DNA of 64,000 bases, from positions 434,001 through 498,000 of the forward strand of contig NZ_WEIC01000002.1 of the NCBI RefSeq assembly GCF_009184395.1, given 5' to 3'. The DNA is from Amylibacter sp. SFDW26 (lineage in GTDB: Bacteria > Pseudomonadota > Alphaproteobacteria > Rhodobacterales > Rhodobacteraceae). Positions within the stretch are counted from its first letter, which is position 1. The number at the start of each line of letters is the position of its first letter. A program made the position numbers and the translations under genes. The notes beneath the pieces are model-generated. The model made no database searches. It was not told where the DNA came from and saw nothing but the letters and a program-made list of their open reading frames with translations. This document shows positions 1 to 9,295 of this stretch, piece by piece.

Positions 1-470
1 TACATGACCAAGGCGTCTACATACCCAATTTTCGGATGATTGAATGCTTCTGGAATGTGTCCGATAATATCGAAACCATATTTTTGCCAAGTGGCAATTG
101 CGCGTTCATTCGATGCTAAAACAAAGTTGAATTGCATGCCGCGAAAACCCATTTCTGGCGCGGCTTTCAAACTGTGTTCAATCATGGCGCGGGCTATGCC
201 TTTGCCTTGGGCATCAGGGTGGGTGATGAAACCGCAATTGCAAATATGTGCGCCATGCCCGCTTTGGTTGGGGCAGATATAGTAAGTGCCTAATATTTGC
301 TTTTCATACTCCACAACAAACGCAGTGTGTGAGCCGTCTATCCAATAAGACAACGCATCTTTTTCAGAGATATCAGGGTTGACCGCATATGTTTCACCTG
401 AGCGGAAAACAGGTTTTAAGATCGCCCATATTTCGGGGCGATCTTGGGTATTAGCTCGGCGTATAATCAC
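1..470 (-). CDS. GNAT family N-acetyltransferase (partial, 3' end outside window)
   Basis: Reading the minus strand from a GTG at 470 gives about 156 residues open to the window edge. It has the GNAT fold pattern: an N-terminal IRRA strand, a substrate-side region, and the acetyl-CoA loop HPDAQGKGIAR (the QxxGxG/A motif), then a helix and the late motif NERAIATWQKYGF typical of acetyltransferases acting on small molecules or protein N-termini. The substrate cannot be told. The GTG lies 3 nt after the alcohol dehydrogenase stop in the same frame, so the two genes are probably co-transcribed. There is no clear Shine-Dalgarno sequence, and the exact start is uncertain. Confidence 0.8.
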   Translation of the reverse strand, partial: MIIRRANTQDRPEIWAILKPVFRSGETYAVNPDISEKDALSYWIDGSHTAFVVEYEKQILGTYYICPNQSGHGAHICNCGFITHPDAQGKGIARAMIEHSLKAAPEMGFRGMQFNFVLASNERAIATWQKYGFDIIGHIPEAFNHPKIGYVDALVM

Positions 471-473
471 ACT

Positions 474-1586
474 TTAGAATTCGACAACTGCACGAATGGA
501 TTTGCCTTCGTGCATCAAATCGAAACCTTTATTGATATCATCCAGTGACATTGTATGTGTGATCATTGGATCAATTTCGATTTTACCGTCCATGTACCAA
601 TCAACGATTTTCGGCACATCAGTACGACCGCTTGCGCCACCAAATGCCGTGCCGCGCCATGATCGACCTGTCACCAACTGGAAGGGACGTGTGGAAATTT
701 CTGCACCCGCTGGCGCCACGCCGATAATGATGCTTTCGCCCCATCCTTTGTGTGCAGCTTCTAATGCTGTGCGCATCACACCAACGTTGCCTGTAGCATC
801 GAATGTGTAATCTGCACCGCCACCTGTCAGTTCAACCAAATGCGCTACCAGATCACCATCTACTTCTGATGGGTTTACGAAATCTGTCATGCCGAATTCT
901 TTGGCCATCGGCACTTTGCTGTCGTTCAAATCAACACCAACGATTTGATCAGCCCCCGCAAGACGTAAACCCTGGACAACATTTAAACCAATCCCACCCA
1001 AACCGAATACGATGGCAGTAGAACCGATCTCTACTTTTGCCGTATTGATCACAGCGCCAATACCTGTGGTCACACCACAACCGATATAGCAAATCTTATC
1101 AAACGGCGCGTCTTTGCGTACTTTTGCCAATGCAATCTCTGGCACCACTGTGTGGTTCGCGAAAGTTGAACAGCCCATGTAGTGATGGATCGGTGTACCG
1201 TCCATCATGGAAAAACGTGTTGAGCCGTCTGGCAATAGACCAGCACCCTGTGTCGAGCGAATTTTCTGGCACAGGTTTGTTTTCGGGTTCAAACAGTATT
1301 CGCATTCGCGGCACTCTGGTGTGTAAAGCGGGATCACGTGATCGCCGACTTCCAATGATGTAACACCTTCGCCAACTTCAATCACAACGCCAGCACCTTC
1401 GTGGCCTAGGATTGCAGGAAAGATGCCTTCTGGGTCATCGCCAGAGCGTGTGAACTCATCTGTGTGACAAAGCCCTGTTGCTTTGATTTCAACCAATACT
1501 TCACCTGCGCGTGGACCTTCTAAATTAACGTCCATCACTTCAAGTGGTTTACCCGCCTCTAGGGCGACCGCAGCGCGTGTTATCAT
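474..1586 (-). CDS. frmA: S-(hydroxymethyl)glutathione dehydrogenase / class III alcohol dehydrogenase
   Basis: A zinc alcohol dehydrogenase of 370 residues. It oxidises S-hydroxymethylglutathione, the adduct of formaldehyde with glutathione, using NAD, and can also reduce S-nitrosoglutathione. Visible motifs are the catalytic-zinc region CHTDEF and GHEGAG, the four-cysteine structural-zinc loop CRECEYCLNPKTNLC, and the Rossmann turn GLGGIGL. An upstream ATG at 1628 exists, but the start at 1586 is preferred: GGGAGAA sits just before it and the length fits the family. The cytosolic enzyme detoxifies formaldehyde from methylated compounds. A GNAT gene follows directly and the glp genes run divergently. 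Confidence 0.93.
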   Translation of the reverse strand: MITRAAVALEAGKPLEVMDVNLEGPRAGEVLVEIKATGLCHTDEFTRSGDDPEGIFPAILGHEGAGVVIEVGEGVTSLEVGDHVIPLYTPECRECEYCLNPKTNLCQKIRSTQGAGLLPDGSTRFSMMDGTPIHHYMGCSTFANHTVVPEIALAKVRKDAPFDKICYIGCGVTTGIGAVINTAKVEIGSTAIVFGLGGIGLNVVQGLRLAGADQIVGVDLNDSKVPMAKEFGMTDFVNPSEVDGDLVAHLVELTGGGADYTFDATGNVGVMRTALEAAHKGWGESIIIGVAPAGAEISTRPFQLVTGRSWRGTAFGGASGRTDVPKIVDWYMDGKIEIDPMITHTMSLDDINKGFDLMHEGKSIRAVVEF

Positions 1587-1719
1587 GAGTTTTCTCCCAA
1601 ATGTTTGTCTGCAAAGTGCTTGAACCAAGCGTCAAAATCAAGTGAATTAGCAGAAACCAAGTGACCATGTCGGCTCCTACCGCTAGGGTGACGTTAATGA
1701 ACAAAGAGAGACGTATGTT

Positions 1720-3216
1720 TTGGAAAAATATGATGTTTTGGTAATCGGTGGTGGCGTAAATGGGTGTGGTATTGCCCGTGATGCAGCCGGTCGTGGATTG
1801 AAAGTTGCACTGGTAGAGCAATCTGATTTGGCCAGTGCCACGTCGTCTGCGTCCACGAAACTGTTTCATGGCGGTTTGCGTTACTTAGAATATTACGAAT
1901 TTGATTTGGTGCGCAAAGCGCTGAAAGAGCGCGAGGTCCTGTTGCAAAATATGCCACATATTTCATGGCCGATGCGGTTTGTTATTCCACATTTGTCTGG
2001 CATGCGCCCAAAATGGATGCTGCGTGTTGGTTTGTTTTTATATGACCACATTGGTGGCCGTAAAATTTTGCGCCCAACCAAAAAAATCAACCTATGTAAA
2101 AGCGAATTGGGCGACCCATTAGAGGATGAAATCAAAGTTGGGTTTGAATACTCTGATTGTTGGGTCGATGATGCGCGGTTGGTTGTTTTAAACGCCCGTG
2201 ATGCAGCGGATCGCGGTGCCAAGATTATGACACGTACGCGGTTTGTGTCTGCCAAAGATACAGATGGCGAATGGACGGCATCTTTGAAGGATGTAAACAC
2301 GGGTGAGACGCAAAAAATCCAAGCACGTGTGTTGATCAATGCGGGTGGTCCTTGGGTCAAAGATATCATCGAGGATCGCGTCAAAACCGATACAGATGAA
2401 GGTATAAGATTGGTGCGTGGTTCGCATATCGTTGTGAACAAGCTTTATGAACACGATAGGGCGTATTTCTTTCAAAACAGTGATGGGCGTTTGGTTTTCA
2501 CTATTCCTTATGAAAATGATTACACCTTGATTGGCACAACGGATGCTGATCACATAGGTGATCCATCGACAGCGAAATGTAGTGATGAAGAGGCGGCTTA
2601 TTTATGCGAAATCGCATCACGTAATTTCAAGAAAGACATTTTGCCAAGTGATGTGGTTTGGAGTTATGCTGGTGTGCGTCCATTGCACGATAATGAAAAG
2701 GGCGATGCCAGTGCCGCATCGCGTGATTATCAGATCAAGGTGCGCCGCATAAATGATACTGCTCCGCTGATCAATATTTTTGGCGGTAAAATTACAACCT
2801 ATCGTAAGCTTTCTGAAGAGGTGGTTGCCGAATTGGCGCCATTCGCACGTATGATCGGTAAGCCATGGACCCATCATGCGTATTTGCCTGGTGGTGATTT
2901 TGCTTTTGAGCAAAAGGATGAATTAATTGCACAGTTCCGCTGGGATTTTCCATTTTTAAAAGAAGATCAGATGCGCCGTATGTTTAAAGCGTATGGAACG
3001 CAAGCAGCGGAAATGTTGCGTGGTCTGACGTCTGTGAAAGAAATGGGCAAAGATTTTGGCGCTGGTTTGACGGAAATCGAAGTCAAATGGTTGATGGATC
3101 ATGAATGGGCGCAAGTGGCGGAAGATGTGATTTGGCGCCGCACTAAACTGGGTTTGCGATTGTCTGATAAACAAGTCGCAGCACTGGATGCCTGGATGAA
3201 AAAGGCTGCTGTATGA
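1720..3216 (+). CDS. glpD: Glycerol-3-phosphate dehydrogenase (FAD, aerobic)
   Basis: A 498-residue membrane-associated flavoprotein that oxidises sn-glycerol-3-phosphate to dihydroxyacetone phosphate and passes electrons to quinone. The N-terminal dinucleotide fold carries GGGVNGCG at residues 9-16, followed by the GlpD-type segment [17 protein letters not shown]. The C-terminal helical domain has [13 protein letters not shown]. The start is a TTG at 1720 with AGAGAG about 10 nt upstream. ATGs nearby are out of frame. It overlaps glpK by 4 nt (ATGA), so the two are translationally coupled and form a short glycerol operon. No glycerol transporter or GlpR repressor is in view. Confidence 0.93.
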   Translation: MEKYDVLVIGGGVNGCGIARDAAGRGLKVALVEQSDLASATSSASTKLFHGGLRYLEYYEFDLVRKALKEREVLLQNMPHISWPMRFVIPHLSGMRPKWMLRVGLFLYDHIGGRKILRPTKKINLCKSELGDPLEDEIKVGFEYSDCWVDDARLVVLNARDAADRGAKIMTRTRFVSAKDTDGEWTASLKDVNTGETQKIQARVLINAGGPWVKDIIEDRVKTDTDEGIRLVRGSHIVVNKLYEHDRAYFFQNSDGRLVFTIPYENDYTLIGTTDADHIGDPSTAKCSDEEAAYLCEIASRNFKKDILPSDVVWSYAGVRPLHDNEKGDASAASRDYQIKVRRINDTAPLINIFGGKITTYRKLSEEVVAELAPFARMIGKPWTHHAYLPGGDFAFEQKDELIAQFRWDFPFLKEDQMRRMFKAYGTQAAEMLRGLTSVKEMGKDFGAGLTEIEVKWLMDHEWAQVAEDVIWRRTKLGLRLSDKQVAALDAWMKKAAV

Positions 3217-4685
3217 GTTTTGTTTTAGCTATAGACCAGGGAACGACATCCAGTCGTGCCATCCTTTTTGACGGTGATTTAAAGCCTGTTTCCAAAGGTC
3301 AAAAAGAATTCACACAAATTTTTCCTAAAGCGGGATGGGTAGAACATGACCCAGAGGAAATTTGGAGCTCTACCGTTGAGGTTTGTAAAGAAGCATTAAC
3401 AGAAAAAACCATGGCTGTAGGAATTACCAATCAGCGCGAAACAATTGTAGTTTGGGATCGGGAAACAGGCGCCCCAATTTACAATGCGATTGTTTGGCAG
3501 GATCGCCGTACAGCTGATTATTGCAAAGTATTGAAAGAGGCGGGTCATGAAGCGGGTATCAGTGCTAAAACGGGTTTGTTGTTAGATCCATATTTTTCCG
3601 CGACTAAGATTAATTGGATTTTGGATAATGTTGATGGCGCACGTGCCAAAGCGGATGCTGAGCAATTGTTATGCGGTACAATTGATTGCTTTTTGATTTG
3701 GCGCTTAACAAGTGGTGCAGTTCATGCAACGGACGCAACAAATGCATCGCGCACGATGCTCTATAACATTCACACAGGTAAGTGGGATGATACATTATTA
3801 GAGTTGTTCGATGTTCCACGTTCGATGCTACCAGACGTCAAAGACAGCTCTGACGATTTTGGTACAACTGATGCTGAAATTATAGGGGACGCCATTCCTA
3901 TTCGCGGTGTTGCAGGAGATCAGCAAGCAGCTGTTGTTGGGCAAGCATGTTTTGATGTGGGTATGATGAAATCCACTTATGGCACGGGATGTTTTGCATT
4001 GTTAAACACAGGCGCTACAGCTGTTGCATCACAAAACCGATTGCTGACAACGATTGCCTATCAATTAAATGGCAAAACGACCTATGCCTTAGAGGGATCA
4101 ATTTTTATCGCAGGGGCTGTTGTGCAATGGCTGCGGGATGGTTTGCAAATTATTGATGATGCGGGCGAGACCCAAGCGTTGACAGAAGAAGCTGACCCAG
4201 AACAATCTGTCATTGTAGTCCCTGCTTTTACAGGTCTTGGTGCTCCTTATTGGGATGCTGAATGCCGTGGGGCTGTTTATGGGCTGACACGCAATTCTGG
4301 GCCAAAGGAATTATCCAAAGCTGCGTTGCAAAGTGTAGTGTTTCAAACGCGAGACTTACTAGAAGCAATGCGCAAAGATTGGGACTGGGGTGGTGATACT
4401 GTGCTGCGTGTTGATGGTGGCATGACTGCCAGCGACTGGACCATGCAGTACTTATCAGATCAATTAAGCGCGCCTGTTGATCGTCCAGAGGTAACGGAAA
4501 CGACTGCGAAAGGAGCTGCTTATTTGGCTGGACTTGCAGTCGATTTATATCCAGGGCCAGCTGATTTTCAAAAGGCGTGGCAGCTTGAAAAGCGATTCGA
4601 ACCTTCGGGAGAAAGTGGCGCGTTGAGCGATTCATACAGTCTATGGTTGAATGCGGTGCAGCTAACTATGCAGTTTAAGCCATAG
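3213..4685 (+). CDS. glpK: Glycerol kinase
   Basis: A FGGY-family sugar kinase of 490 residues, phosphorylating glycerol with ATP to give the substrate of the overlapping glpD product. The phosphate-1 loop [12 protein letters not shown] lies at residues 8-19. NQRETIVVW and a [10 protein letters not shown] segment are typical of GlpK and contact glycerol. The C-terminal ATP-domain signature is [10 protein letters not shown]. The length matches the family (about 495-500). No terminator is obvious in the following 160 nt of AT-rich sequence. Confidence 0.95.
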   Translation: MSFVLAIDQGTTSSRAILFDGDLKPVSKGQKEFTQIFPKAGWVEHDPEEIWSSTVEVCKEALTEKTMAVGITNQRETIVVWDRETGAPIYNAIVWQDRRTADYCKVLKEAGHEAGISAKTGLLLDPYFSATKINWILDNVDGARAKADAEQLLCGTIDCFLIWRLTSGAVHATDATNASRTMLYNIHTGKWDDTLLELFDVPRSMLPDVKDSSDDFGTTDAEIIGDAIPIRGVAGDQQAAVVGQACFDVGMMKSTYGTGCFALLNTGATAVASQNRLLTTIAYQLNGKTTYALEGSIFIAGAVVQWLRDGLQIIDDAGETQALTEEADPEQSVIVVPAFTGLGAPYWDAECRGAVYGLTRNSGPKELSKAALQSVVFQTRDLLEAMRKDWDWGGDTVLRVDGGMTASDWTMQYLSDQLSAPVDRPEVTETTAKGAAYLAGLAVDLYPGPADFQKAWQLEKRFEPSGESGALSDSYSLWLNAVQLTMQFKP

Positions 4686-4844
4686 ATTTTATTATATTTT
4701 TGAATGTGTGATAATTGTCATACTAATGTTAAAATACTCTACTCATAATTGAAAAACGAACCGCGGTTATTGAATCTACCAACCGCATCGTTAAATGCTA
4801 TTAATAATAAATTGGGGAAGAGGCCTGCCAGCCTTTTAATATTA

Positions 4845-5828
4845 ATGAGTACTATATTACGTTCTGTCGTAAAACAATCAGCGGCGTGCGCTGTTACCGC
4901 ATTTTCTGTGATGATCCACACGCTTGCCTTAGCACAAGACATTCAACTGCCTTTGGAAGAAGTCGAAGACAGTAGTTTGCGTACAACTGCACTTGGGGCC
5001 GTTGTAAGCGAGCAAGGTGTTTTGTCGCTGGCAAATAAAAGCTTTGATAATTATGATGCGCTTGCGGGAATTTCTGATGTTAATACGTTGGTATTAGATG
5101 GGTCGAATATCACAGATTTAACAGCCGTTTCAAAAATGACTGGGCTGGAGATGCTTAGCCTTAATGAAACGAATGTTACCGATCTGTCACCCTTAATAAA
5201 CTTAAAGGGTTTAAAATATTTGTACCTTTCGGACACGCCTGTTGATGATCTATCAGCTTTGAAAAAAATCGCCTCTTTGGAAGATATTGGCTTAGATCGT
5301 ACATTCGTAGAAGATGTATCGCCGCTAGCAAAAGCTAAAAGCCTGCGCCGTTTAAGCATTGAAGGGACTTTGGTATCGGACATTTCCAGTTTGAAGAAAC
5401 TGGAAGATATGACGTGGTTCAATATTACTGACAGCTTTGTATCTGATATTACCGTCGTTAAGAATTTCAAAGACCTGCGAGAGTTTTCGCTGGGTGGTAC
5501 TGTGGTAGAAAGTATTGATCCAGTACAAGACTTGGAAAAACTGAAAGTCTTACATTTAGATGGTACGCTGGTGACAGATTTATCTGCCCTTTCAAACTTG
5601 AAAAATCTGACCGAATTGAATGTCGGTTTGACGTCAGTATCGGACCTGATGCCGCTGAAGCAATTGGACAGTTTAAAGTTTCTAGATGCCAGTGTGACTG
5701 GAGTACACGATGTTCAACCTGTTGCGGATTTGAAAAGACTGCGCCAGATATTTCTGCAAGGATCACAGGTTCAGAACACAACCGTTTTGAATGCTTTGGT
5801 TCGTAGAGGCTTACGCGTCGAAATTTAA
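4845..5828 (+). CDS. Secreted leucine-rich-repeat protein (internalin/SDS22-type repeats)
   Basis: A protein of about 327 residues built almost wholly of leucine-rich repeats. From about residue 85 onward I count eleven consecutive 22-residue units with the pattern LxxLxLxGTxVTDLSPLxxLKx. The repeats make a curved solenoid that binds other proteins, and no catalytic motif is present. The reading frame extends upstream to a TTG at 4749, but the ATG at 4845 begins a clean signal peptide (basic MSTILRSVVKQ, hydrophobic core, LALAQ cleavage region), so export to the periplasm or outside is likely. Neither start has a good Shine-Dalgarno. The gene stands alone and meets the next gene tail to tail with stops sharing TTAA. 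Confidence 0.8.
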   Translation: MSTILRSVVKQSAACAVTAFSVMIHTLALAQDIQLPLEEVEDSSLRTTALGAVVSEQGVLSLANKSFDNYDALAGISDVNTLVLDGSNITDLTAVSKMTGLEMLSLNETNVTDLSPLINLKGLKYLYLSDTPVDDLSALKKIASLEDIGLDRTFVEDVSPLAKAKSLRRLSIEGTLVSDISSLKKLEDMTWFNITDSFVSDITVVKNFKDLREFSLGGTVVESIDPVQDLEKLKVLHLDGTLVTDLSALSNLKNLTELNVGLTSVSDLMPLKQLDSLKFLDASVTGVHDVQPVADLKRLRQIFLQGSQVQNTTVLNALVRRGLRVEI

Positions 5829-6319
5829 TACTTTGGTTCCAATGCCTGAACGTGGGTTTTGGAACATTCCCCCTTTTTTAGGCATTTCTGTAATATCCGT
5901 ATTTCTTTTATTGTAGGTGCTATTTTGAAATGACCATCACAGGGATTGGATTCTAAACGGTATCCGCTTGGCGATTTCTTTAAGAATACAATCATTTTTT
6001 CGTCTGTTTTGGGAAAGCTCCCGCACCAGCTTGCAAAACAAATGGTATCGACGGTTACAAGGACTGTGCGTTCTCTTAAGGCGCCAGAAACGCCATAAAA
6101 TACGCCTGTAAATTCAGTAGTTATTTGGCGTTCAACACTTTGTTGATATTTCGGAATTTTCCCTGTTGCAGTCAGCGTACCTTGCCCCATGACATATATG
6201 TCTTTGGATGCAGCGACATTGTTAAATGTGCGCCCGATGTTTGGGCGTACACAACTTAATGCTGCGGCTTGTGATGCCAAAGCTAGGAATATCAAAGCAA
6301 TGGCACCGAATTTTTTCAT
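5825..6319 (-). CDS. Secreted six-cysteine protein of unknown function
   Basis: 164 residues, family not recognised. Residues 1-21 form a signal peptide ending in QAAA. The mature part has six cysteines (LSC near the mature N-terminus, TIC, SWC, NPC, QKC, GEC), an even number that suggests three disulfides in the periplasm. The middle is beta-rich ([30 protein letters not shown]). A cysteine at the start of a beta-rich secreted domain recalls NTR/TIMP-like folds, but I see no firm signature. Its start overlaps the end of rppH by 4 nt (ATGA), so it is translated from the rppH transcript. The other end overlaps the LRR gene stop. Confidence 0.7.
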   Translation of the reverse strand: MKKFGAIALIFLALASQAAALSCVRPNIGRTFNNVAASKDIYVMGQGTLTATGKIPKYQQSVERQITTEFTGVFYGVSGALRERTVLVTVDTICFASWCGSFPKTDEKMIVFLKKSPSGYRLESNPCDGHFKIAPTIKEIRILQKCLKKGECSKTHVQALEPKY

Positions 6320-6801
6320 ACAACTTTGGCCTGAAACTCTCGAAGAACACGTTCATATGTATCACGTTTAAAAGGCACAATCGCATCCAGCAATTTTTCT
6401 GCTGGTAACCATGCCCACTCGCTAAACTCTGGTTCTTCGGTGTTGATATTGATCGTTGCATCGTCACCTGTAAACTGCATCAAAAACCATTTCTGTTTCT
6501 GACCGCGATACCGGCCTTTCCACAACCTCGGCACTAAATGATGCGGCAGATCATAAGGTATCCAATCCTCTGTTGATGCAACGACAGTCACATCACTTGG
6601 GTGGATGCCTGTTTCTTCTTCCAACTCACGCAGGGCGGCAACTTCAGGGTCTTCGTCTTTTTCAACACCACCTTGGGGCATTTGCCATGCGCCAGATGGA
6701 CCGTCCAAACGCTGACCAGCCCAAATGCCGCCATTACGATTGCAAATCATAATGCCAACACAAGGGCGATAGGGCAGAGCATAGATTTCTTCTTCGGTCA
6801 T
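6316..6801 (-). CDS. rppH: RNA pyrophosphohydrolase (Nudix)
   Basis: 161 residues, the usual length for alphaproteobacterial RppH/IalA-type dinucleoside polyphosphate hydrolases. The enzyme removes pyrophosphate from 5'-triphosphorylated RNA and so opens mRNA to decay. The Nudix box runs over residues 43-65, from GGVEKDED to RELEEETGI, with all catalytic glutamates present. The opening [11 protein letters not shown] and the [17 protein letters not shown] segment are RppH-like. It sits 1 nt after the ctpA stop and overlaps the unknown secreted gene, as part of the gpmI-envC-ctpA-rppH run. Confidence 0.92.
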   Translation of the reverse strand: MTEEEIYALPYRPCVGIMICNRNGGIWAGQRLDGPSGAWQMPQGGVEKDEDPEVAALRELEEETGIHPSDVTVVASTEDWIPYDLPHHLVPRLWKGRYRGQKQKWFLMQFTGDDATININTEEPEFSEWAWLPAEKLLDAIVPFKRDTYERVLREFQAKVV

Positions 6802-6802
6802 G

Positions 6803-8134
6803 TTATTTTGCGTCTGATAGAACGGTTAGGCCTTTAAGAATATCGATTGCATATGACAATTGATAATCGTCATTACGTAACTTCGCAGCATCTTCACGGG
6901 CTGTACGTTCTTCTTCTAGCTGTTTCTTTTGATCGTCTGTCAGGCTGTCATTTGACAATGAGCCGCGTAGATCTGATTCAAAGCGCTGGCTGCGCGGTGT
7001 TTCACCGTCTTCTTCATCTGGTTTTGGCAAACGTTGTTCAACCAAAATATCAGGTGCAACACCCAAGGCTTGGATCGAACGACCAGATGGTGTGTAATAG
7101 CGTGCTGTTGTCAGTTTGATACCAGAGCCACTTTGTAACGGCATAACTGTTTGAACAGAACCTTTACCAAAGCTGCGGGTGCCAACCACAACTGCACGGT
7201 GATGATCTTGTAATGCACCTGCAACGATTTCAGATGCCGATGCAGAACCACCGTTGATCAACACAACGATTGGTTTGCCTTGTGCCAGATCGCCTGGTTT
7301 TGCATTGCTGCGATCGCTGTCGTTGCTGTCGCGGCCACGTGTTGAAACAATTTCACCTTCTTCAAGGAATGCATCGGATACAAGGATTGCTTGGTTCAAC
7401 AAACCGCCTGGGTTGTTGCGCAAATCCAAAACGAACCCGCCGACTTTGTCGATACCACCAGATTCTTCGATTTGCTTTTCGATACCTTCTTTTAGGTTTT
7501 TATATGTTTGATCCGTGAAGCCGGAAACGCGCATCACAACTGTGTCGCCTTCGGTGCGCACACGCGCGGCTTTCACTTTGATCTGGTCACGTACGATTGT
7601 GATATCGAAAGGCTCATCTGTGCCTTCGCGTACGATTGTAATTACGATTTCAGAGCCAACAGGGCCGCGCATCAAATCGACAGCTTCGTCTAATGTCATA
7701 CCAAGGGTCGCTTCGCCGTCTACTTTGGTGATGAAGTCACCAGATTGAACGCCTGCTTTTTCCGCAGGTGTATCATCAATTGGTGTCACAACTTTTACAA
7801 AGCCATTCTCTTGTGTCACTTCGATGCCTAGGCCGCCGAATTCGCCACGCGTTTGGACGCGCATGGTATCAAAATCTTCGGCTGGTAAAAAGTTTGAGTG
7901 TGGATCAAGCGATGTTAACATGCCGTTGATTGCGCTTTGGATCAATTCTTCTTCATTGACCTCTTCAACATAGCCAGAGCGGATGCGTTCAAAAACATCG
8001 CCGAATAAATCTAGATGTTCATATGTTGATTTTGTTTGCTTTGTTTCTTGCGCAATAAGGGGTGCCGTGAAATTTGCTGTCAGCAATAACCCTGCCATTG
8101 TGCCGCCTACGGCTGCTGCGAATATCTTTTTCAT
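6803..8134 (-). CDS. ctpA: Carboxy-terminal processing protease (S41 family, PDZ)
   Basis: 443 residues. An N-terminal signal or anchor ([22 protein letters not shown]) targets the periplasm. A PDZ domain follows at about residues 90-170 ([18 protein letters not shown] to [14 protein letters not shown]), then the S41 catalytic core. The catalytic serine is in GGSASASEI and the lysine in FGKGSVQ, giving the Ser-Lys dyad. CtpA proteases trim or degrade C-terminal tails of envelope proteins and often act on cell-wall hydrolases. That fits its position directly after envC (9 nt apart). Confidence 0.93.
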   Translation of the reverse strand: MKKIFAAAVGGTMAGLLLTANFTAPLIAQETKQTKSTYEHLDLFGDVFERIRSGYVEEVNEEELIQSAINGMLTSLDPHSNFLPAEDFDTMRVQTRGEFGGLGIEVTQENGFVKVVTPIDDTPAEKAGVQSGDFITKVDGEATLGMTLDEAVDLMRGPVGSEIVITIVREGTDEPFDITIVRDQIKVKAARVRTEGDTVVMRVSGFTDQTYKNLKEGIEKQIEESGGIDKVGGFVLDLRNNPGGLLNQAILVSDAFLEEGEIVSTRGRDSNDSDRSNAKPGDLAQGKPIVVLINGGSASASEIVAGALQDHHRAVVVGTRSFGKGSVQTVMPLQSGSGIKLTTARYYTPSGRSIQALGVAPDILVEQRLPKPDEEDGETPRSQRFESDLRGSLSNDSLTDDQKKQLEEERTAREDAAKLRNDDYQLSYAIDILKGLTVLSDAK

Positions 8135-8143
8135 CGTACGTTC

Positions 8144-9295
8144 CTATATGTTGCTTACAGCAAACCATTCTGTCGGATCGACAGGTTCACCATTGTTTCT
8201 TATCTCTATATAGAGCGATTCTTGACCAATTGTGCCACCACCTTCTGACGCTTCGATCAAAAAATCTTGAGCTTTTGGTTGTTTTCCACCCAAAAGGCCG
8301 ATTGGATCGCCTGCATTTACGATCTGACCAAACTCTCCGTAGATTTGATTAAGGCCTGCAAGAACCATCAAATATCCAGGTTCGGGCTCTAGAATAATCA
8401 CTTTGCCGTAATCCAAAAATGATCCTGCAAAACGGATTGTGGCGGATGTTGGAGATGTGATCAGTGATAATGGGCGTGCTGTTATAACAATACCAGGGCG
8501 TTTTATCCCTGCGGCGTCTGTTTCGTTAAATGCGCGCAGTAAAGCACCACCAGTTGGCAAAGGGATATCCCCTTTGGCAGCAAGGAACGACAATTGCTCG
8601 TCTTGTTCTAATCCGTCTAGTGGAATGTCGGTGAGGCCTGTAGCAAAGCTTTCAAGAGTTTCACTGTTATCTGCAAGGATTTGTGCGCGCACTGGATCAG
8701 CGGCAAAACGAACTGGTAAATCTGTGCGTTCGCTGATTGCTGTTGCAAGGGCAACGCGTGCATCTTGTGCTCCTGCGAGGCCAGATTGTAATTCCGTTTC
8801 CGCGTCTTTTTGTAGATTGCTAAGGCCTTCGATTTCTTGCAGCTGTGATTTCAACTCATCGGCACGAACTTGCAACATAGGTGCCACTTCAGACATGATC
8901 ATACCTGAACGGGCTGTTCCAACGGGGCCAGCTGGATGGATCATTAGCAATGGCGTTGTTGCACGCTCCATTGTTTGTAAGACGCCCAATAAACGGCTGA
9001 TCTGATCGCGTTGGCGCGCCAGATCAAGCTTTAGAACTTGTTCACGGATGGTTGCCGCACGCAGGCTTTCGCGCACAGCAAGTAATCCGTTTTCATAGGC
9101 TTGAACTGTTTGGCTTAGGGCGGCAACGCGGTCATCTGCATCACGGGCTTTTTTTAACGCAACAGACGCAGCTTTCAGATCTGTGGCAGCGGATTGTGCC
9201 AGCTGCATTGGGCTTTCTGCGAAAGACGCACTAAAGGGTACAGTTGTAAACTGTATCACTGTAGCCAGTGCTATTGCTTTTGAAAATCTCAACAA
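8144..9295 (-). CDS. envC: EnvC-like murein hydrolase activator (coiled coil, M23/LytM domain)
   Basis: 383 residues with a signal peptide (cut near SFAES), a long alpha-helical coiled-coil region over about residues 35-190, and a C-terminal LytM-like domain at about 265-375. That domain shows GKVIILEPEPGYLMVLAGL and SLYIEIRNNGEPVDPTEWF. The zinc ligands of active M23 peptidases (HxxxD and HxH) are not evident, as in EnvC, so it should activate amidases at the division septum instead of cutting peptidoglycan itself. Its start overlaps the gpmI stop by 7 nt. Confidence 0.87.
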   Translation of the reverse strand: MLRFSKAIALATVIQFTTVPFSASFAESPMQLAQSAATDLKAASVALKKARDADDRVAALSQTVQAYENGLLAVRESLRAATIREQVLKLDLARQRDQISRLLGVLQTMERATTPLLMIHPAGPVGTARSGMIMSEVAPMLQVRADELKSQLQEIEGLSNLQKDAETELQSGLAGAQDARVALATAISERTDLPVRFAADPVRAQILADNSETLESFATGLTDIPLDGLEQDEQLSFLAAKGDIPLPTGGALLRAFNETDAAGIKRPGIVITARPLSLITSPTSATIRFAGSFLDYGKVIILEPEPGYLMVLAGLNQIYGEFGQIVNAGDPIGLLGGKQPKAQDFLIEASEGGGTIGQESLYIEIRNNGEPVDPTEWFAVSNI

